39,925 nucleotides of DNA from Rhodopseudomonas infernalis (GCF_022271405.1 NZ_JAJNAL010000043.1:1-39925), one strand, 5' to 3'. Positions 8,679 to 16,465 are shown, counted from the first letter of the stretch. The notes: generated from the letters alone by a model not told the origin. Made by a program: numbers and translations.

Positions 8679-8769
8679 ACGCTCGGACCCGAAAGGTAAT
8701 CCAGAACAGTTACTTAGAGTATCTGCGCACCTTTTTGAGGCGCGGCCCCCGACAAAGGGCGAACTCGCC

Positions 8770-8781
8770 AAGATATATCTT
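8770..8781. promoter_or_regulatory. palindromic operator, copy 1 (AAGATATATCTT)
   Basis: A perfect 12-bp palindrome repeated exactly at 8809-8820, 39 bp centre to centre, upstream of the padR-family gene at 8836. Two identical palindromes in front of a PadR gene are best explained as its autoregulatory operators. Confidence 0.7.
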
Positions 8782-8808
8782 TACAGGTCCGGGAACTCGG
8801 ACGTAGGG

Positions 8809-8820
8809 AAGATATATCTT
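8809..8820. promoter_or_regulatory. palindromic operator, copy 2 (AAGATATATCTT)
   Basis: Identical to the palindrome at 8770-8781. It ends 15 bp before the padR start codon, so a bound regulator would cover the promoter or the ribosome-binding region. Confidence 0.7.
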
Positions 8821-8835
8821 ATCGCGGAGGTCCCG

Positions 8836-9420
8836 ATGGACGGCCTGGACAATGGCGGACGGCGTTGCGGTTTCGGCATGCCGGGGTGCCGCTGGTCGCG
8901 CCGTGGCGGCGGGCGCGGCGTGGGTGGCGGCGAATTGACCCGTGCCAGCCGGATGCTCGGGCAGGGCGACCTCAAGCTGATCGCGCTGGCGCTGATCGCA
9001 GAGCAGCCGCGCCACGGCTACGACCTCATCAAGGTGGTCGAAGAGAAGACGGCGGGCTGGTACGCGCCGAGTCCCGGGGTGGTCTATCCGGCGCTGACCT
9101 TTCTGGAAGACATCGGCCATGTCATCGCGCAGCCTGAGGGCACCAAGAAGCTCTACGTGATCACCGACGACGGCCGCGACTACCTGGCGGAGCGCCGCGA
9201 TCTGGCCGAAGCGGTGCTCGATCGGCTCGCCGCGTTCGGCGAAACGATGCAGCAGCAGAACGGCGACGGAGCCGACGCCGGCGACCTGCCGCCGCTGCTC
9301 CGCGCGGCGCTCGATAATCTGCGCGCCGCGGCGGTCCGGCAGATCGCCAGGGATCCCGATAACGAAGCCGAACTGGTCGCGGTGCTCGCCCGCGCCGCCG
9401 GCGAGCTGCGCAAGCTTTAG
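8836..9420 (+). CDS. PadR-family transcriptional regulator (YqjI-like)
   Basis: A 194-residue protein. An N-terminal Gly/Arg-rich extension with two cysteines (GGRRCGFGMPGCRW, about 8-21) precedes a PadR winged helix (about 37-115). The winged helix has the family signature HGYDLIKVVEEKTAGWYAPSPGVVYPALTFLED, written here in two pieces around residues 56-74 and 75-95. A C-terminal helical dimerisation region follows. The arrangement matches E. coli YqjI, a PadR repressor whose metal-binding N-terminal extension senses nickel and which controls a ferric reductase; here the extension is shorter and has no histidines. The ATG at 8836 is chosen because of the GCGGAGG ribosome site; the longer frame to 8653 would run through the operators. 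The Rieske gene lies 80 bp downstream on the same strand and is the likeliest co-regulated gene. Confidence 0.88.
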   Translation: MDGLDNGGRRCGFGMPGCRWSRRGGGRGVGGGELTRASRMLGQGDLKLIALALIAEQPRHGYDLIKVVEEKTAGWYAPSPGVVYPALTFLEDIGHVIAQPEGTKKLYVITDDGRDYLAERRDLAEAVLDRLAAFGETMQQQNGDGADAGDLPPLLRAALDNLRAAAVRQIARDPDNEAELVAVLARAAGELRKL

Positions 9421-9500
9421 TAACGACGGCGGGCGATCCCGCCCATCACGCCGCACTCCGGATCAGCAATCCCAGCGCCGGCGATCCTCAGGAGACCGAC

Positions 9501-10034
9501 ATGACCGCAATCACTTCCGAACAACCCACCCGGCGCGACGTGCTGTTTCTCGCCACCGGCGCACTCGCCGCGGTCGGCACCGCATCTGTGGTCTGGCCGT
9601 TCGTGGCCCAGCTCAATCCCGATGCCTCCACCATCGCGGCCGGCTTCCCGCTCGAGGTCGATCTCGCGCCGGTCGTCGAAGGGCAGGTGGTGAAGGTGTT
9701 CTGGCGCGGCCAGCCGATCTTCATCAGTCACCGCACCCCGAAGGAGATCGCATCGGCGCAGACCGCGGACTGGCAGAGCATGCGCGATCCGCAACCGGAT
9801 TCGGCGCGGGTGAAGCCGGGCAAGGAGCAGTGGCTGGTGGTGTCGGCGATCTGTACCCATCTGGGCTGCGTGCCGACCGAGCACCAGGGCAATTACGACG
9901 GCTGGTTCTGCCAGTGCCACGGCTCGCAATACGACTCCTCCGGCCGCATCCGCCTCGGCCCCGCACCGGCCAATCTACCGCTGGTGCCGTACAGGTTCGC
10001 GTCCGATACGCAGATCGTGATCGGCGAGATGTGA
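9501..10034 (+). CDS. solitary Rieske iron-sulfur protein (bc1-type)
   Basis: A 177-residue bc1-type Rieske subunit. The twin-arginine motif RRDVLF (11-16) and the hydrophobic segment to about residue 36 anchor it in the membrane with the cluster domain in the periplasm. The [2Fe-2S] ligands are Cys118/His120 in CTHLGC and Cys137/His140 in CQCHGS; Cys123 and Cys139 should form the disulfide. The Pro-loop GPAPANLP is present. The usual CPCH is CQCH here. No cytochrome b or c1 gene follows, so this is an extra Rieske protein rather than the petABC operon copy. AGGAGACCGAC precedes the ATG. It may exchange into the bc1 complex or serve another quinol-linked electron path (inference). Confidence 0.92.
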   Translation: MTAITSEQPTRRDVLFLATGALAAVGTASVVWPFVAQLNPDASTIAAGFPLEVDLAPVVEGQVVKVFWRGQPIFISHRTPKEIASAQTADWQSMRDPQPDSARVKPGKEQWLVVSAICTHLGCVPTEHQGNYDGWFCQCHGSQYDSSGRIRLGPAPANLPLVPYRFASDTQIVIGEM

Positions 10035-10097
10035 GGCGGAAGCTGTCTGACTTAGTTCGCCACCCGCGCACCCTTCGTCGTCCCTGACTCTCCGCAC

Positions 10098-10175
10098 GTC
10101 ATTGCGAGGAGCGAAGCGACGAAGCAATCCGGCTCCGTGCAAGGCGCTGGATTGCTTCGCTTCGCTCGCAATGAC
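10098..10175. repeat. palindromic repeat, family A
   Basis: A compact copy: GTCATTGCGAGGAGCGAAGC...GCTTCGCTCGCAATGAC with the inner inversion GAAGCAATCC/GGATTGCTTC. It sits between the Rieske and NifX-like genes. Confidence 0.85.
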
Positions 10176-10209
10176 GAGTGGCGCCACCCTGCATAAGAAA
10201 GACCCAACC

Positions 10210-10599
10210 ATGTTGATCGCCGTCGCCAGCCAGAATTTCCGCACCGTCACCGGCCATGCCGGCAAGAGCCGCCGTTTCATGGTGTTCGACGCCGCGCACG
10301 GCCGAGCGCCGCAGGAAGTGCAGCGGCTCGATCTGCCGAAGGAGCAGTCGATCCATGAATTCGACGAAAGCGCGCCGCACCCGCTCGACCGCTTCGACGC
10401 GGTGATCGCCGGCAGCGCCGGCGCCGGCTTCATCGCCCGCATGGCCGCCCGCGGCGTCCAAGCCGTCACGACCGCGGAAACCGATCCGGCGGCGGCGGTG
10501 CAGGCCTACGTGGCCGGCACCCTCCCGCCATCGGCCCCGCACGACCACGACGACGAGGAAGAAGGCGGCTGCGACTGCACCTGCGGCAAGGCCGGGTAG
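10210..10599 (+). CDS. NifX/NifB-associated (dinitrogenase Fe-Mo cofactor family) protein
   Basis: A 129-residue protein with the ribonuclease-H-like fold of the NifX/NafY/NifB-C-terminal family: MLIAVASQNFRTVTGHAGKS at the start, a RFMVFD strand and an AVIAGSAGAGFIARMAARGV nucleotide-fold-like loop. The last roughly 20 residues are a putative metal-binding tail (HDHDDEEEGGCDCTC). Family members bind Fe-S/FeMo cofactor precursors, but many outside nif clusters have unknown roles, and no nif gene is visible here. The ATG at 10210 is chosen because the family begins here and the longer frame runs through a repeat. It might handle iron-sulfur or metal cargo for the adjacent Rieske protein (inference). 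Confidence 0.82.
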   Translation: MLIAVASQNFRTVTGHAGKSRRFMVFDAAHGRAPQEVQRLDLPKEQSIHEFDESAPHPLDRFDAVIAGSAGAGFIARMAARGVQAVTTAETDPAAAVQAYVAGTLPPSAPHDHDDEEEGGCDCTCGKAG

Positions 10600-10614
10600 T
10601 CTTGATGCCCCTCC

Positions 10615-10728
10615 GTCATTGCGAGGAGCACCCGGATCGGCGCTTCGCGCCGTCCGAGCACAGGCTCCGCGACGAAACAATCCAGCTCAGTGCACGGCGC
10701 TGGGTTGCTTCGCTTCGCTCGCAATGAC
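10615..10728. repeat. palindromic repeat, family A
   Basis: GTCATTGCGAGGAGCACCCG...CTTCGCTCGCAATGAC carries the same 'gcgccgtccgagcacaggctccgcg' insertion as the copy at 7291-7406, here in the opposite orientation. Confidence 0.85.
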
Positions 10729-10738
10729 GCTATCAGTT

Positions 10739-10827
10739 CGTCATGGCCGGGCTCGTCCCGGCCATCCACGTCTTTTGCGCGTCAACGCTGCAGATCGTGG
10801 ATGCCCGGCACAACGCCGGGCATGACG
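10739..10827. repeat. palindromic repeat, family C (cgtcatggccggg...)
   Basis: CGTCATGGCCGGGCTCGTCCCGGCCATCC...GGATGCCCGGCACAACGCCGGGCATGACG is an inverted repeat with two internal hairpins. A related unit lies at 36093-36187. It is directly adjacent to a family-A copy, so two repeat families are clustered here. Confidence 0.8.
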
Positions 10828-10904
10828 GGCGATGTGCATTTCCCGTTCGCTCGGCCGAGCCAGGTCCGTATCAGGCCGTCACGCAAGGCGCTGGCCTCGC
10901 TCGC

Positions 10905-11108
10905 TTATGAAAACGCGTTGCCGCTCTTCACCCCGAGCTTCCTGAACACGATCGCCGCCGGGCAGAAGCCGGTGAAGGACGCTTGGATCATATTGAGACC
11001 GGCGAAGGCGGTCAGCAGCAGCCAATAAGGGCTCACCAGCCAGCCGAGCGTGAGACTCGTCAGCACGACGCAGCCGGCGAACGCGAGAACGGTCTGGTCG
11101 AGGTTCAT
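10905..11108 (-). CDS. DUF2892 (YgaP-type) small membrane protein
   Basis: A 67-residue protein with two membrane helices and the family C-terminal motif FTGFCPAAIVFRKLGV. In YgaP this domain is fused to a rhodanese, and stand-alone DUF2892 proteins occur in BigR-regulated sulfide-detoxification operons. The ATG at 11108 has a CAGGGAGA ribosome site. It is divergent from the SqrR/BigR-like gene. A minus-strand promoter with -35 TTGCGT (11190-11185) and -10 TATATC (11167-11162), 17 bp apart, overlaps the shared operator. It should therefore be de-repressed together with that regulator. A role in handling sulfane sulfur at the membrane is inference from family context. Confidence 0.88.
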   Translation of the reverse strand: MNLDQTVLAFAGCVVLTSLTLGWLVSPYWLLLTAFAGLNMIQASFTGFCPAAIVFRKLGVKSGNAFS

Positions 11109-11156
11109 GGGACATCTCCCTGTCAATGGGCGGCGCAACAGCCGCGGATATCGTCA

Positions 11157-11185
11157 TTGACGATATATTCGAATAATCTTATATA
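11157..11185 (+). promoter_or_regulatory. sigma-70-type promoter of the SqrR/BigR-like operon
   Basis: TTGACG (11157-11162), a 17-bp spacer and TATATA (11180-11185) form a near-consensus promoter. The start site would fall near 11192, essentially on the ATG at 11193, implying a leaderless mRNA, which fits the absence of a Shine-Dalgarno. The palindrome at 11162-11177 occupies the spacer, so a bound repressor would exclude RNA polymerase. Confidence 0.65.
11162..11177. promoter_or_regulatory. SqrR/BigR-type operator, site 1
   Basis: GATATATTCGAATAAT, containing the perfect 10-bp palindrome TATTCGAATA (11166-11175). It lies in the spacer of the rightward promoter and over the -10 of the leftward DUF2892 promoter. 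The identical 16-mer occurs at 21334-21349. Confidence 0.75.
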
Positions 11186-11192
11186 CGCAAAT

Positions 11193-11540
11193 ATGAAGAT
11201 ACAAGCCGACCTCATGGAAGCCGCCGCCGATCAGGCCAGTGAGCTGCTGAAGGCGCTGTCGAATCGCCACCGGCTGCTGCTGGTCTGCCAGCTGCTCGAC
11301 GGCGAGCGCTCGGTCGGCGAACTCGCCGAGCTGCTGGCGCTACGGGATTCCACCGTCTCGCAGCACCTCGCGCTGCTGCGCAAGGACGGCCTGGTGGCGG
11401 CGCGGCGCGATGGCCAGACGATCCATTATTCGATCGCGAGCGAGCCTGCGCGCGAACTGCTGACGACGCTGTATCGGCTGTATTGCCCGGCCCCCGTGGT
11501 CGGACCGGCCGCCCCCAAACCCCGCAGAGGCTCAAAATGA
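11193..11540 (+). CDS. ArsR-family persulfide-responsive repressor (SqrR/BigR-like)
   Basis: A 115-residue winged-helix repressor. The N-terminal helix is followed by SNRHRLLLVCQLLDGERSV and the recognition helix DSTVSQHLALLRKDGLV. The only two cysteines are Cys32 (helix alpha2) and Cys98 (helix alpha5, LYRLYCPAP), 66 residues apart. This is exactly the spacing of the redox pair in R. capsulatus SqrR (41/107) and Xylella BigR (42/108), which form a polysulfide bridge with persulfides and then release DNA. No arsenic-type or zinc-type metal site is visible. It heads an operon with an RND pump: its TGA overlaps the next ATG. The start at 11193 is probably leaderless; 11214 is an alternative. 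Confidence 0.9.
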   Translation: MKIQADLMEAAADQASELLKALSNRHRLLLVCQLLDGERSVGELAELLALRDSTVSQHLALLRKDGLVAARRDGQTIHYSIASEPARELLTTLYRLYCPAPVVGPAAPKPRRGSK

Positions 11541-12538
11541 ATATGCGCGACCTCATGAGGAGCGGCGCATTCGCCGCGATCCTGCTCGGAGCCGCAGCGG
11601 CCTCCGCGGCCGAGCCGACGCTGACCGTCGCCGAGCGGACTGTCGCCGACGAGAAGGCCGTGTTCGCCACCGTCGAGAGCATCAGCGTGGTGCCGGCCCG
11701 CGCGCGGATCGGCGGCACGGTGATCGCCCTGAAGGTGCGCGAGGGCGACAGCGTCAGCCGCGGCCAGGAGATCGCGACGATCGGCGACGACAAGCTGGCG
11801 CTGCAGATGAATTCTCTCGACGCCCAGATTCAGGCGCTGCAGGCGCAGGCCGGGCAGGCGCAGATCGACTACGATCGCACGACGGGGCTGGTCGAACGCG
11901 GTACGCTGCCGCGTACCAAGCTCGACGAGGCGCGCACCGCGCTGAACGTCGCCGACAACAATCTGCGCGCCAAGACCGCCGAGCGCGCGGTGGTGCAGCA
12001 GCAGTTCAAGGAAGGCCAGGTGCTGTCGCCGGACGACGGCCGCGTGCTGAAAAAGATGATCACGGTCGGCTCGGTGGTGCTGCAGGGCGATCCGATCGTC
12101 ACCGTGGCGCAGCAGCACTACAAGCTCCGCCTGCGCGTGCCGGAGCGGCACGCGCGCTTCCTCAGGCAGGGCGACCGCATCCGCGTCGACGGCGCCGAGG
12201 CCGGCGATGCGGCGGCCAAATTCGGCACCATCGATCTGGTCTATCCGCAGATCGAGGACGGCCGCGTGGTCGCCGACGCCACGGTCGAAGGGCTAGGGCA
12301 GTATTTCGTCGGCGACCGGCTGCGGGTGTGGATCTCCGGCGGTGAGCGTCCGGCCTTCGTGATTCCGTCGCGCTTCATCAAGACCGACTTCGGCATCGAC
12401 TACGTGCGGCTCGGCGTACCCGGCAAGGCTGTCGCTGTGCCGGTGCAGCGTGGCCGCGACCATCCGACCCCCGACATGCCGGACGGCCTCGAGATCCTCT
12501 CGGGACTGCGCAGCGGTGACAGATTGGTGCAGCCGTGA
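11537..12538 (+). CDS. RND efflux periplasmic adaptor (membrane fusion protein)
   Basis: A 333-residue HlyD/AcrA-type adaptor. A signal peptide (about 1-22, ending ASAAEP) precedes a lipoyl-like half (GGTVIALKVREGDSVSRGQE, about 54-73). A short alpha-hairpin (about 85-150, QIQALQAQAGQAQIDYDR), the second lipoyl half (LSPDDGRVLKKMITVGSVV) and a beta-barrel region follow. There is no lipobox cysteine. It starts within the stop codon of the upstream ArsR gene (ATGA) and ends within the GTG start of the permease (GTGA), so the three are translationally coupled. It bridges the inner-membrane permease to an outer-membrane channel; no TolC-like gene is in the window. The substrate is unknown, but control by a persulfide sensor points to a sulfur-linked compound (inference). 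Confidence 0.92.
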   Translation: MNMRDLMRSGAFAAILLGAAAASAAEPTLTVAERTVADEKAVFATVESISVVPARARIGGTVIALKVREGDSVSRGQEIATIGDDKLALQMNSLDAQIQALQAQAGQAQIDYDRTTGLVERGTLPRTKLDEARTALNVADNNLRAKTAERAVVQQQFKEGQVLSPDDGRVLKKMITVGSVVLQGDPIVTVAQQHYKLRLRVPERHARFLRQGDRIRVDGAEAGDAAAKFGTIDLVYPQIEDGRVVADATVEGLGQYFVGDRLRVWISGGERPAFVIPSRFIKTDFGIDYVRLGVPGKAVAVPVQRGRDHPTPDMPDGLEILSGLRSGDRLVQP

Positions 12539-15500
12539 ATCTCGGAATTTCAGGTCGTCTGACCAAGGCGACGATCCAGTCGCCGCTGACGCCGCTGTTT
12601 CTGCTGGCCTCGCTCGTCGTCGGGCTGATCGCGCTGGTCGCGATCCCGCGCGAGGAGGAGCCGCAGATCAGCGTGCCGATGGTCGACATCCGCATCAATG
12701 CCGACGGCCTGCGCGGCCCCGACGCGGTCGAGCTGGTGACCAAGCCATTAGAGGCGATCGTCAAGGGCATCGACGGCGTCGAGCACGTCTACAGCCAGAC
12801 CGAAGACGACCGCGTCATGGTCACGGCGCGCTTTTTGGTCGGCACCAAGTCCGAGGATGCGATCCTGCGCGTGCACGAGAAGATCCGCGCCAATCTCGAC
12901 CGCATCCCGGTCGGCATCCCCGAGCCGCTGATCGTCGGCCGCGGCATCAACGACGTCGCCGTCACCGTGCTGACGCTGTCGCCGAAGCCCGAGGCGGCGT
13001 CGCGCTGGACCGATAAGGATCTCTATGAGCTGGCCGACAAGCTGCGCTCGGAACTGATGAAGGTCGACAGCATCGGCCTCACCTACATCTCGGGGGGCGG
13101 CGCGCAGCAGATCCGGGTCGAACCCGATCCGGAGAAGCTGTCGCTCTATGGCGTGACGCTGCAGCAGCTGGTCGCCAAGGTGAAGGACGCCAACCGCTCG
13201 TTCCTGGCCGGCAGCGTGCGCGACGCCGGCGGCGTGCGCAGCGTCTCCGCCGGGCAGACGCTGAGCGGCATTCCCGATATCGGCCTGTTGCTGATCGCGA
13301 CGCGCGACAATCGCCCGGTCTACGTCAAGGACGTCGCGCAGGTGATCATCGGCCCGAACGCCGCCGAGCATCGCGTCTGGTCCGACGCGCGCGACGGCGC
13401 CGGCACATGGGACCGCGTGCCTGCGGTCAGCCTCGCGCTCGCCAAGCGCGCCGGGGCGAATGCGGTGGTGGTGTCGCACGACATCAAGGCGAGGCTCGCG
13501 ACGCTGCAAGGCACGCTGATCCCGAACGATGTTGCCGTCACCATCACCCGCGACTACGGCGAGACCGCCAACGACAAGGCCAACGAGCTGCTGCTGCATC
13601 TCGGCATCGCCACGATCTCGATCGTGGTGTTGATCGCGATCGCAATCGGTTGGCGCGAGGCGGTGGTCACCGCGGTGGTGATCCCGACCACCATCCTGCT
13701 GACGTTGTTCGCGGCGAACCTGATGGGCTACACCATCAACCGCGTCAGCCTGTTCGCGCTGATCTTCTCGATCGGCATCCTGGTCGACGATGCCATCGTG
13801 GTGGTCGAGAACATCGCCCGGCATTGGGGCATGAAGGACGGCCGGCCGCGTCTGCAGGCCGCGATCGAGGCGGTGGCCGAGGTCGGCAACCCGACGGTGA
13901 TCGCGACGCTGACGGTGATCGCCGCGCTGCTACCGATGTTGTTTGTGTCCGGGATGATGGGTCCCTATATGGCGCCGATCCCCGCCAACGCCTCGGCCGC
14001 GATGCTGTTCTCGTTTGTCGTCGCGATGGTGGTGGCGCCGTGGCTGATGCTGAAGCTGGCGCCTGCGCCCGGCGCAGCGGGGGCGTCGCACGACGCCCAT
14101 GACGAAGGCCGGCTCGGCCGGCTGTATCGCCGCATCGCCACGCCGATCGTCGCCAGCAAGCGCGCGGCGTGGATCTTCCTGCTCGGCGTCGGCATCGCGA
14201 CGCTGCTGTCGATGGTGCTGTTCTACACCAAGTCGGTGACGGTGAAGCTGCTGCCGTTCGACAACAAGAGCGAGATCGCCGTGATGGTCGATCTGCCCGA
14301 AGGCGCGACATTGGAAGATACCGAGCGCACGCTGTTCGCCGCCGCCGATATAGCGCGCGGCCTGCCCGAGATCACCTCGGTACAGAGCTATGCGGGCACG
14401 CCGGCGCCGTATAATTTCAACGGGCTAGCGCGGCAGTATTACTTGCGCGAGCGGCCCGAGCTCGGCGAGCTGCAGGTCAATCTGAAGGAACGTGGCGATC
14501 GTTCGCGCGCCAGCCACGCCGTCGCGCTCGATCTGCGCCAGCGCCTCAAGGCGCTCGCCGTTCCGGCCGGCACCAGCATCAAGGTGGTCGAAGTGCCGCC
14601 CGGCCCGCCGGTGCTCTCGACGCTGCTGGCCGAGATCTACGGCCCCGACGCTGCGACGCGTCGCACCGTCGCGGGCGAAGTGAAGAAGATCTTCAACAGC
14701 GTGCCGTTCATCGTGGACGTCGACGATTCGATCGGCGAGAAGCGGCCACGGCTGCGGCTGTCGATCGATCAGGATCGGCTCGAATTTTTCGGCGTCGAGC
14801 AGAAGGACGTCTACGACACCATCGCGACGCTGTTCGGCGGCACCTCGGTCGGCTACTCGCATCGCGGCGAGGACCGCAACCCGATCGCCATCCATGTGGG
14901 CCTACCGAAGCGCGACCTCGCCTGGACCGAGGCGCTGGCCTCGACGCCGGTGCCGGCCAACACGCTGCCCGGTAGCAAGACCGTGGTCGAACTCGGCCAG
15001 CTGGTGAAGGCGACCCGCGAGGTCGGCTCGCCCTTGATCTTCCGCCGCGACGGCCGCTTCGCCGACATGGTGCAGGCCGAACTCGCCGGAAAATTCGAGG
15101 CGCCGCTGTACGGCCTGCTCGAAGTCGACAGACTGATCGAGGCGCACGACTGGGGCAAGCTGCCCAAGCCTGCGATCAGCATGCACGGCCAACCCACCGA
15201 CGAGTCCAGGCCGACGCTGCTGTGGGACGGCGAATGGGAAATCACCTGGGTGACGTTCCGCGACATGGGCGCGGCGTTCGGCGCGGCGATCCTCGGCATC
15301 TACGTGCTGGTGGTGGCGCAGTTCAAAAGCTTCAGGCTGCCGCTGGTGATCCTGACGCCGATCCCGCTGACGCTGATCGGCATCCTGATCGGCCACTGGC
15401 TGCTCGGAGCGCCGTTCACCGCCACCTCGATGATCGGCTTCATCGCGCTTGCCGGCATCATCGTGCGCAACTCGATCCTGCTGGTGGACTTCATTCGTCA

Positions 15501-15759
15501 CTCCGTAGGCGAAGGCAAACCGCTGCGCGACGTCGTGCTGCAGGCCGGCGCGGTGCGGTTCAAGCCGATCCTGCTCACCGCGCTGGCGGCGATGATCGGT
15601 GCGGCGACGATCTTGCTCGATCCGATCTTCCAGGGGCTGGCGATCTCGCTGCTGTTCGGGCTGGCATCCTCGACGCTGCTGACCGTGCTGGTGATTCCGG
15701 CGATCTATATCGCGTTGCGCGGCGAACCGGCAAAAACGCCGAGGCTGACGCCAAAGTGA
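12535..15759 (+). CDS. RND efflux permease (HAE-type, AcrB-like)
   Basis: A 1074-residue RND permease with the usual two-fold layout: TM1 (about 20-40), a large periplasmic loop, TM2-6, a linker, TM7 (about 545-565), a second loop, and TM8-12 ending about 1060. TM4 carries the Asp pair of proton-driven organic-substrate pumps (Asp418-Asp419 in GILVDDAIVVVEN), placing it with hydrophobic/amphiphilic-compound exporters rather than metal pumps. The start is GTG 12535, overlapping the adaptor stop. It is the third gene of the SqrR/BigR-like operon. A DsbA-like gene follows after 58 bp and may belong to the same transcript. Confidence 0.94.
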   Translation: MNLGISGRLTKATIQSPLTPLFLLASLVVGLIALVAIPREEEPQISVPMVDIRINADGLRGPDAVELVTKPLEAIVKGIDGVEHVYSQTEDDRVMVTARFLVGTKSEDAILRVHEKIRANLDRIPVGIPEPLIVGRGINDVAVTVLTLSPKPEAASRWTDKDLYELADKLRSELMKVDSIGLTYISGGGAQQIRVEPDPEKLSLYGVTLQQLVAKVKDANRSFLAGSVRDAGGVRSVSAGQTLSGIPDIGLLLIATRDNRPVYVKDVAQVIIGPNAAEHRVWSDARDGAGTWDRVPAVSLALAKRAGANAVVVSHDIKARLATLQGTLIPNDVAVTITRDYGETANDKANELLLHLGIATISIVVLIAIAIGWREAVVTAVVIPTTILLTLFAANLMGYTINRVSLFALIFSIGILVDDAIVVVENIARHWGMKDGRPRLQAAIEAVAEVGNPTVIATLTVIAALLPMLFVSGMMGPYMAPIPANASAAMLFSFVVAMVVAPWLMLKLAPAPGAAGASHDAHDEGRLGRLYRRIATPIVASKRAAWIFLLGVGIATLLSMVLFYTKSVTVKLLPFDNKSEIAVMVDLPEGATLEDTERTLFAAADIARGLPEITSVQSYAGTPAPYNFNGLARQYYLRERPELGELQVNLKERGDRSRASHAVALDLRQRLKALAVPAGTSIKVVEVPPGPPVLSTLLAEIYGPDAATRRTVAGEVKKIFNSVPFIVDVDDSIGEKRPRLRLSIDQDRLEFFGVEQKDVYDTIATLFGGTSVGYSHRGEDRNPIAIHVGLPKRDLAWTEALASTPVPANTLPGSKTVVELGQLVKATREVGSPLIFRRDGRFADMVQAELAGKFEAPLYGLLEVDRLIEAHDWGKLPKPAISMHGQPTDESRPTLLWDGEWEITWVTFRDMGAAFGAAILGIYVLVVAQFKSFRLPLVILTPIPLTLIGILIGHWLLGAPFTATSMIGFIALAGIIVRNSILLVDFIRHSVGEGKPLRDVVLQAGAVRFKPILLTALAAMIGAATILLDPIFQGLAISLLFGLASSTLLTVLVIPAIYIALRGEPAKTPRLTPK

Positions 15760-15817
15760 TCGCTTTGGCCGTCGATCCGGGGCACAACAGGCGATCCTGG
15801 ACGACGATTGGAACCCG

Positions 15818-16465
15818 ATGATGATCACCCGCCGCTCGGCTCTGTTGACCGCCCTGACATTGCCGCCGGTGCTGGCCACGCGCGCCTTCGCTGCGCCCGC
15901 GGCGTCGGCGCCGGACGACAACGTGCTGTCGACCGAGGCGGTGCTGCGCGATCCCGACATCCCGGTCGCCGGCAATCCCGACGGCGACATCACCATCGTC
16001 GAATATTCGGACTATCGCTGCCCGTATTGCAAGAAAGTAGCGCCCGAGCTGATGCAGGTCGTGCAGGACGACGGCAAGGTCCGGCTGGTGCTGAAGGACT
16101 GGCCGATCTTCGGCGGCATCTCGGTCGACGCCGCCAAGCTGGTGCTGGCCGCGAAGTATCAGGGCAAGTTCCTCGAAGCTCACAACGCGCTGATCGGCAC
16201 CTCGTCGAAGCTGACCGAAGGCGTGATGAACGACGCGCTGACTAAAGGCGGCGTCGATGTCGCCCGCGCCACCAAGGACCTCGAAACCAACAAGGACGCC
16301 GTCGCGGCAATCCTCGCGCGCAACGACGCCCAGGCCCGCGCCTTCGGCTTCCAGGGCACCCCCGCCTTCATCGTCGGCCGCTTCCGCGTCCCCGGCGTGC
16401 TCGACGTCGCAATGTTCAAGCAGGCCATCAAGGACGCCCGCGAGGCGGCGAAGCAGAAGAAGTAG
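15818..16465 (+). CDS. DsbA-family (Com1-like) thiol-disulfide oxidoreductase
   Basis: A 215-residue exported thioredoxin-fold protein. The twin-arginine-like start (ITRRSALL) and hydrophobic segment end at AFA-AP (about 26). The active site is Cys68-Pro-Tyr-Cys71 in DYRCPYC, with the cis-proline loop GTPAFIVG near residue 184. The inserted helical domain is typical of DsbA/BdbD/Com1. It should oxidise or exchange thiols in the periplasm. Lying 58 bp downstream of the RND permease and without its own obvious promoter, it is plausibly part of the sulfur-responsive operon, where it could act on persulfidated or reduced periplasmic proteins (inference). Confidence 0.9.
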   Translation: MMITRRSALLTALTLPPVLATRAFAAPAASAPDDNVLSTEAVLRDPDIPVAGNPDGDITIVEYSDYRCPYCKKVAPELMQVVQDDGKVRLVLKDWPIFGGISVDAAKLVLAAKYQGKFLEAHNALIGTSSKLTEGVMNDALTKGGVDVARATKDLETNKDAVAAILARNDAQARAFGFQGTPAFIVGRFRVPGVLDVAMFKQAIKDAREAAKQKK

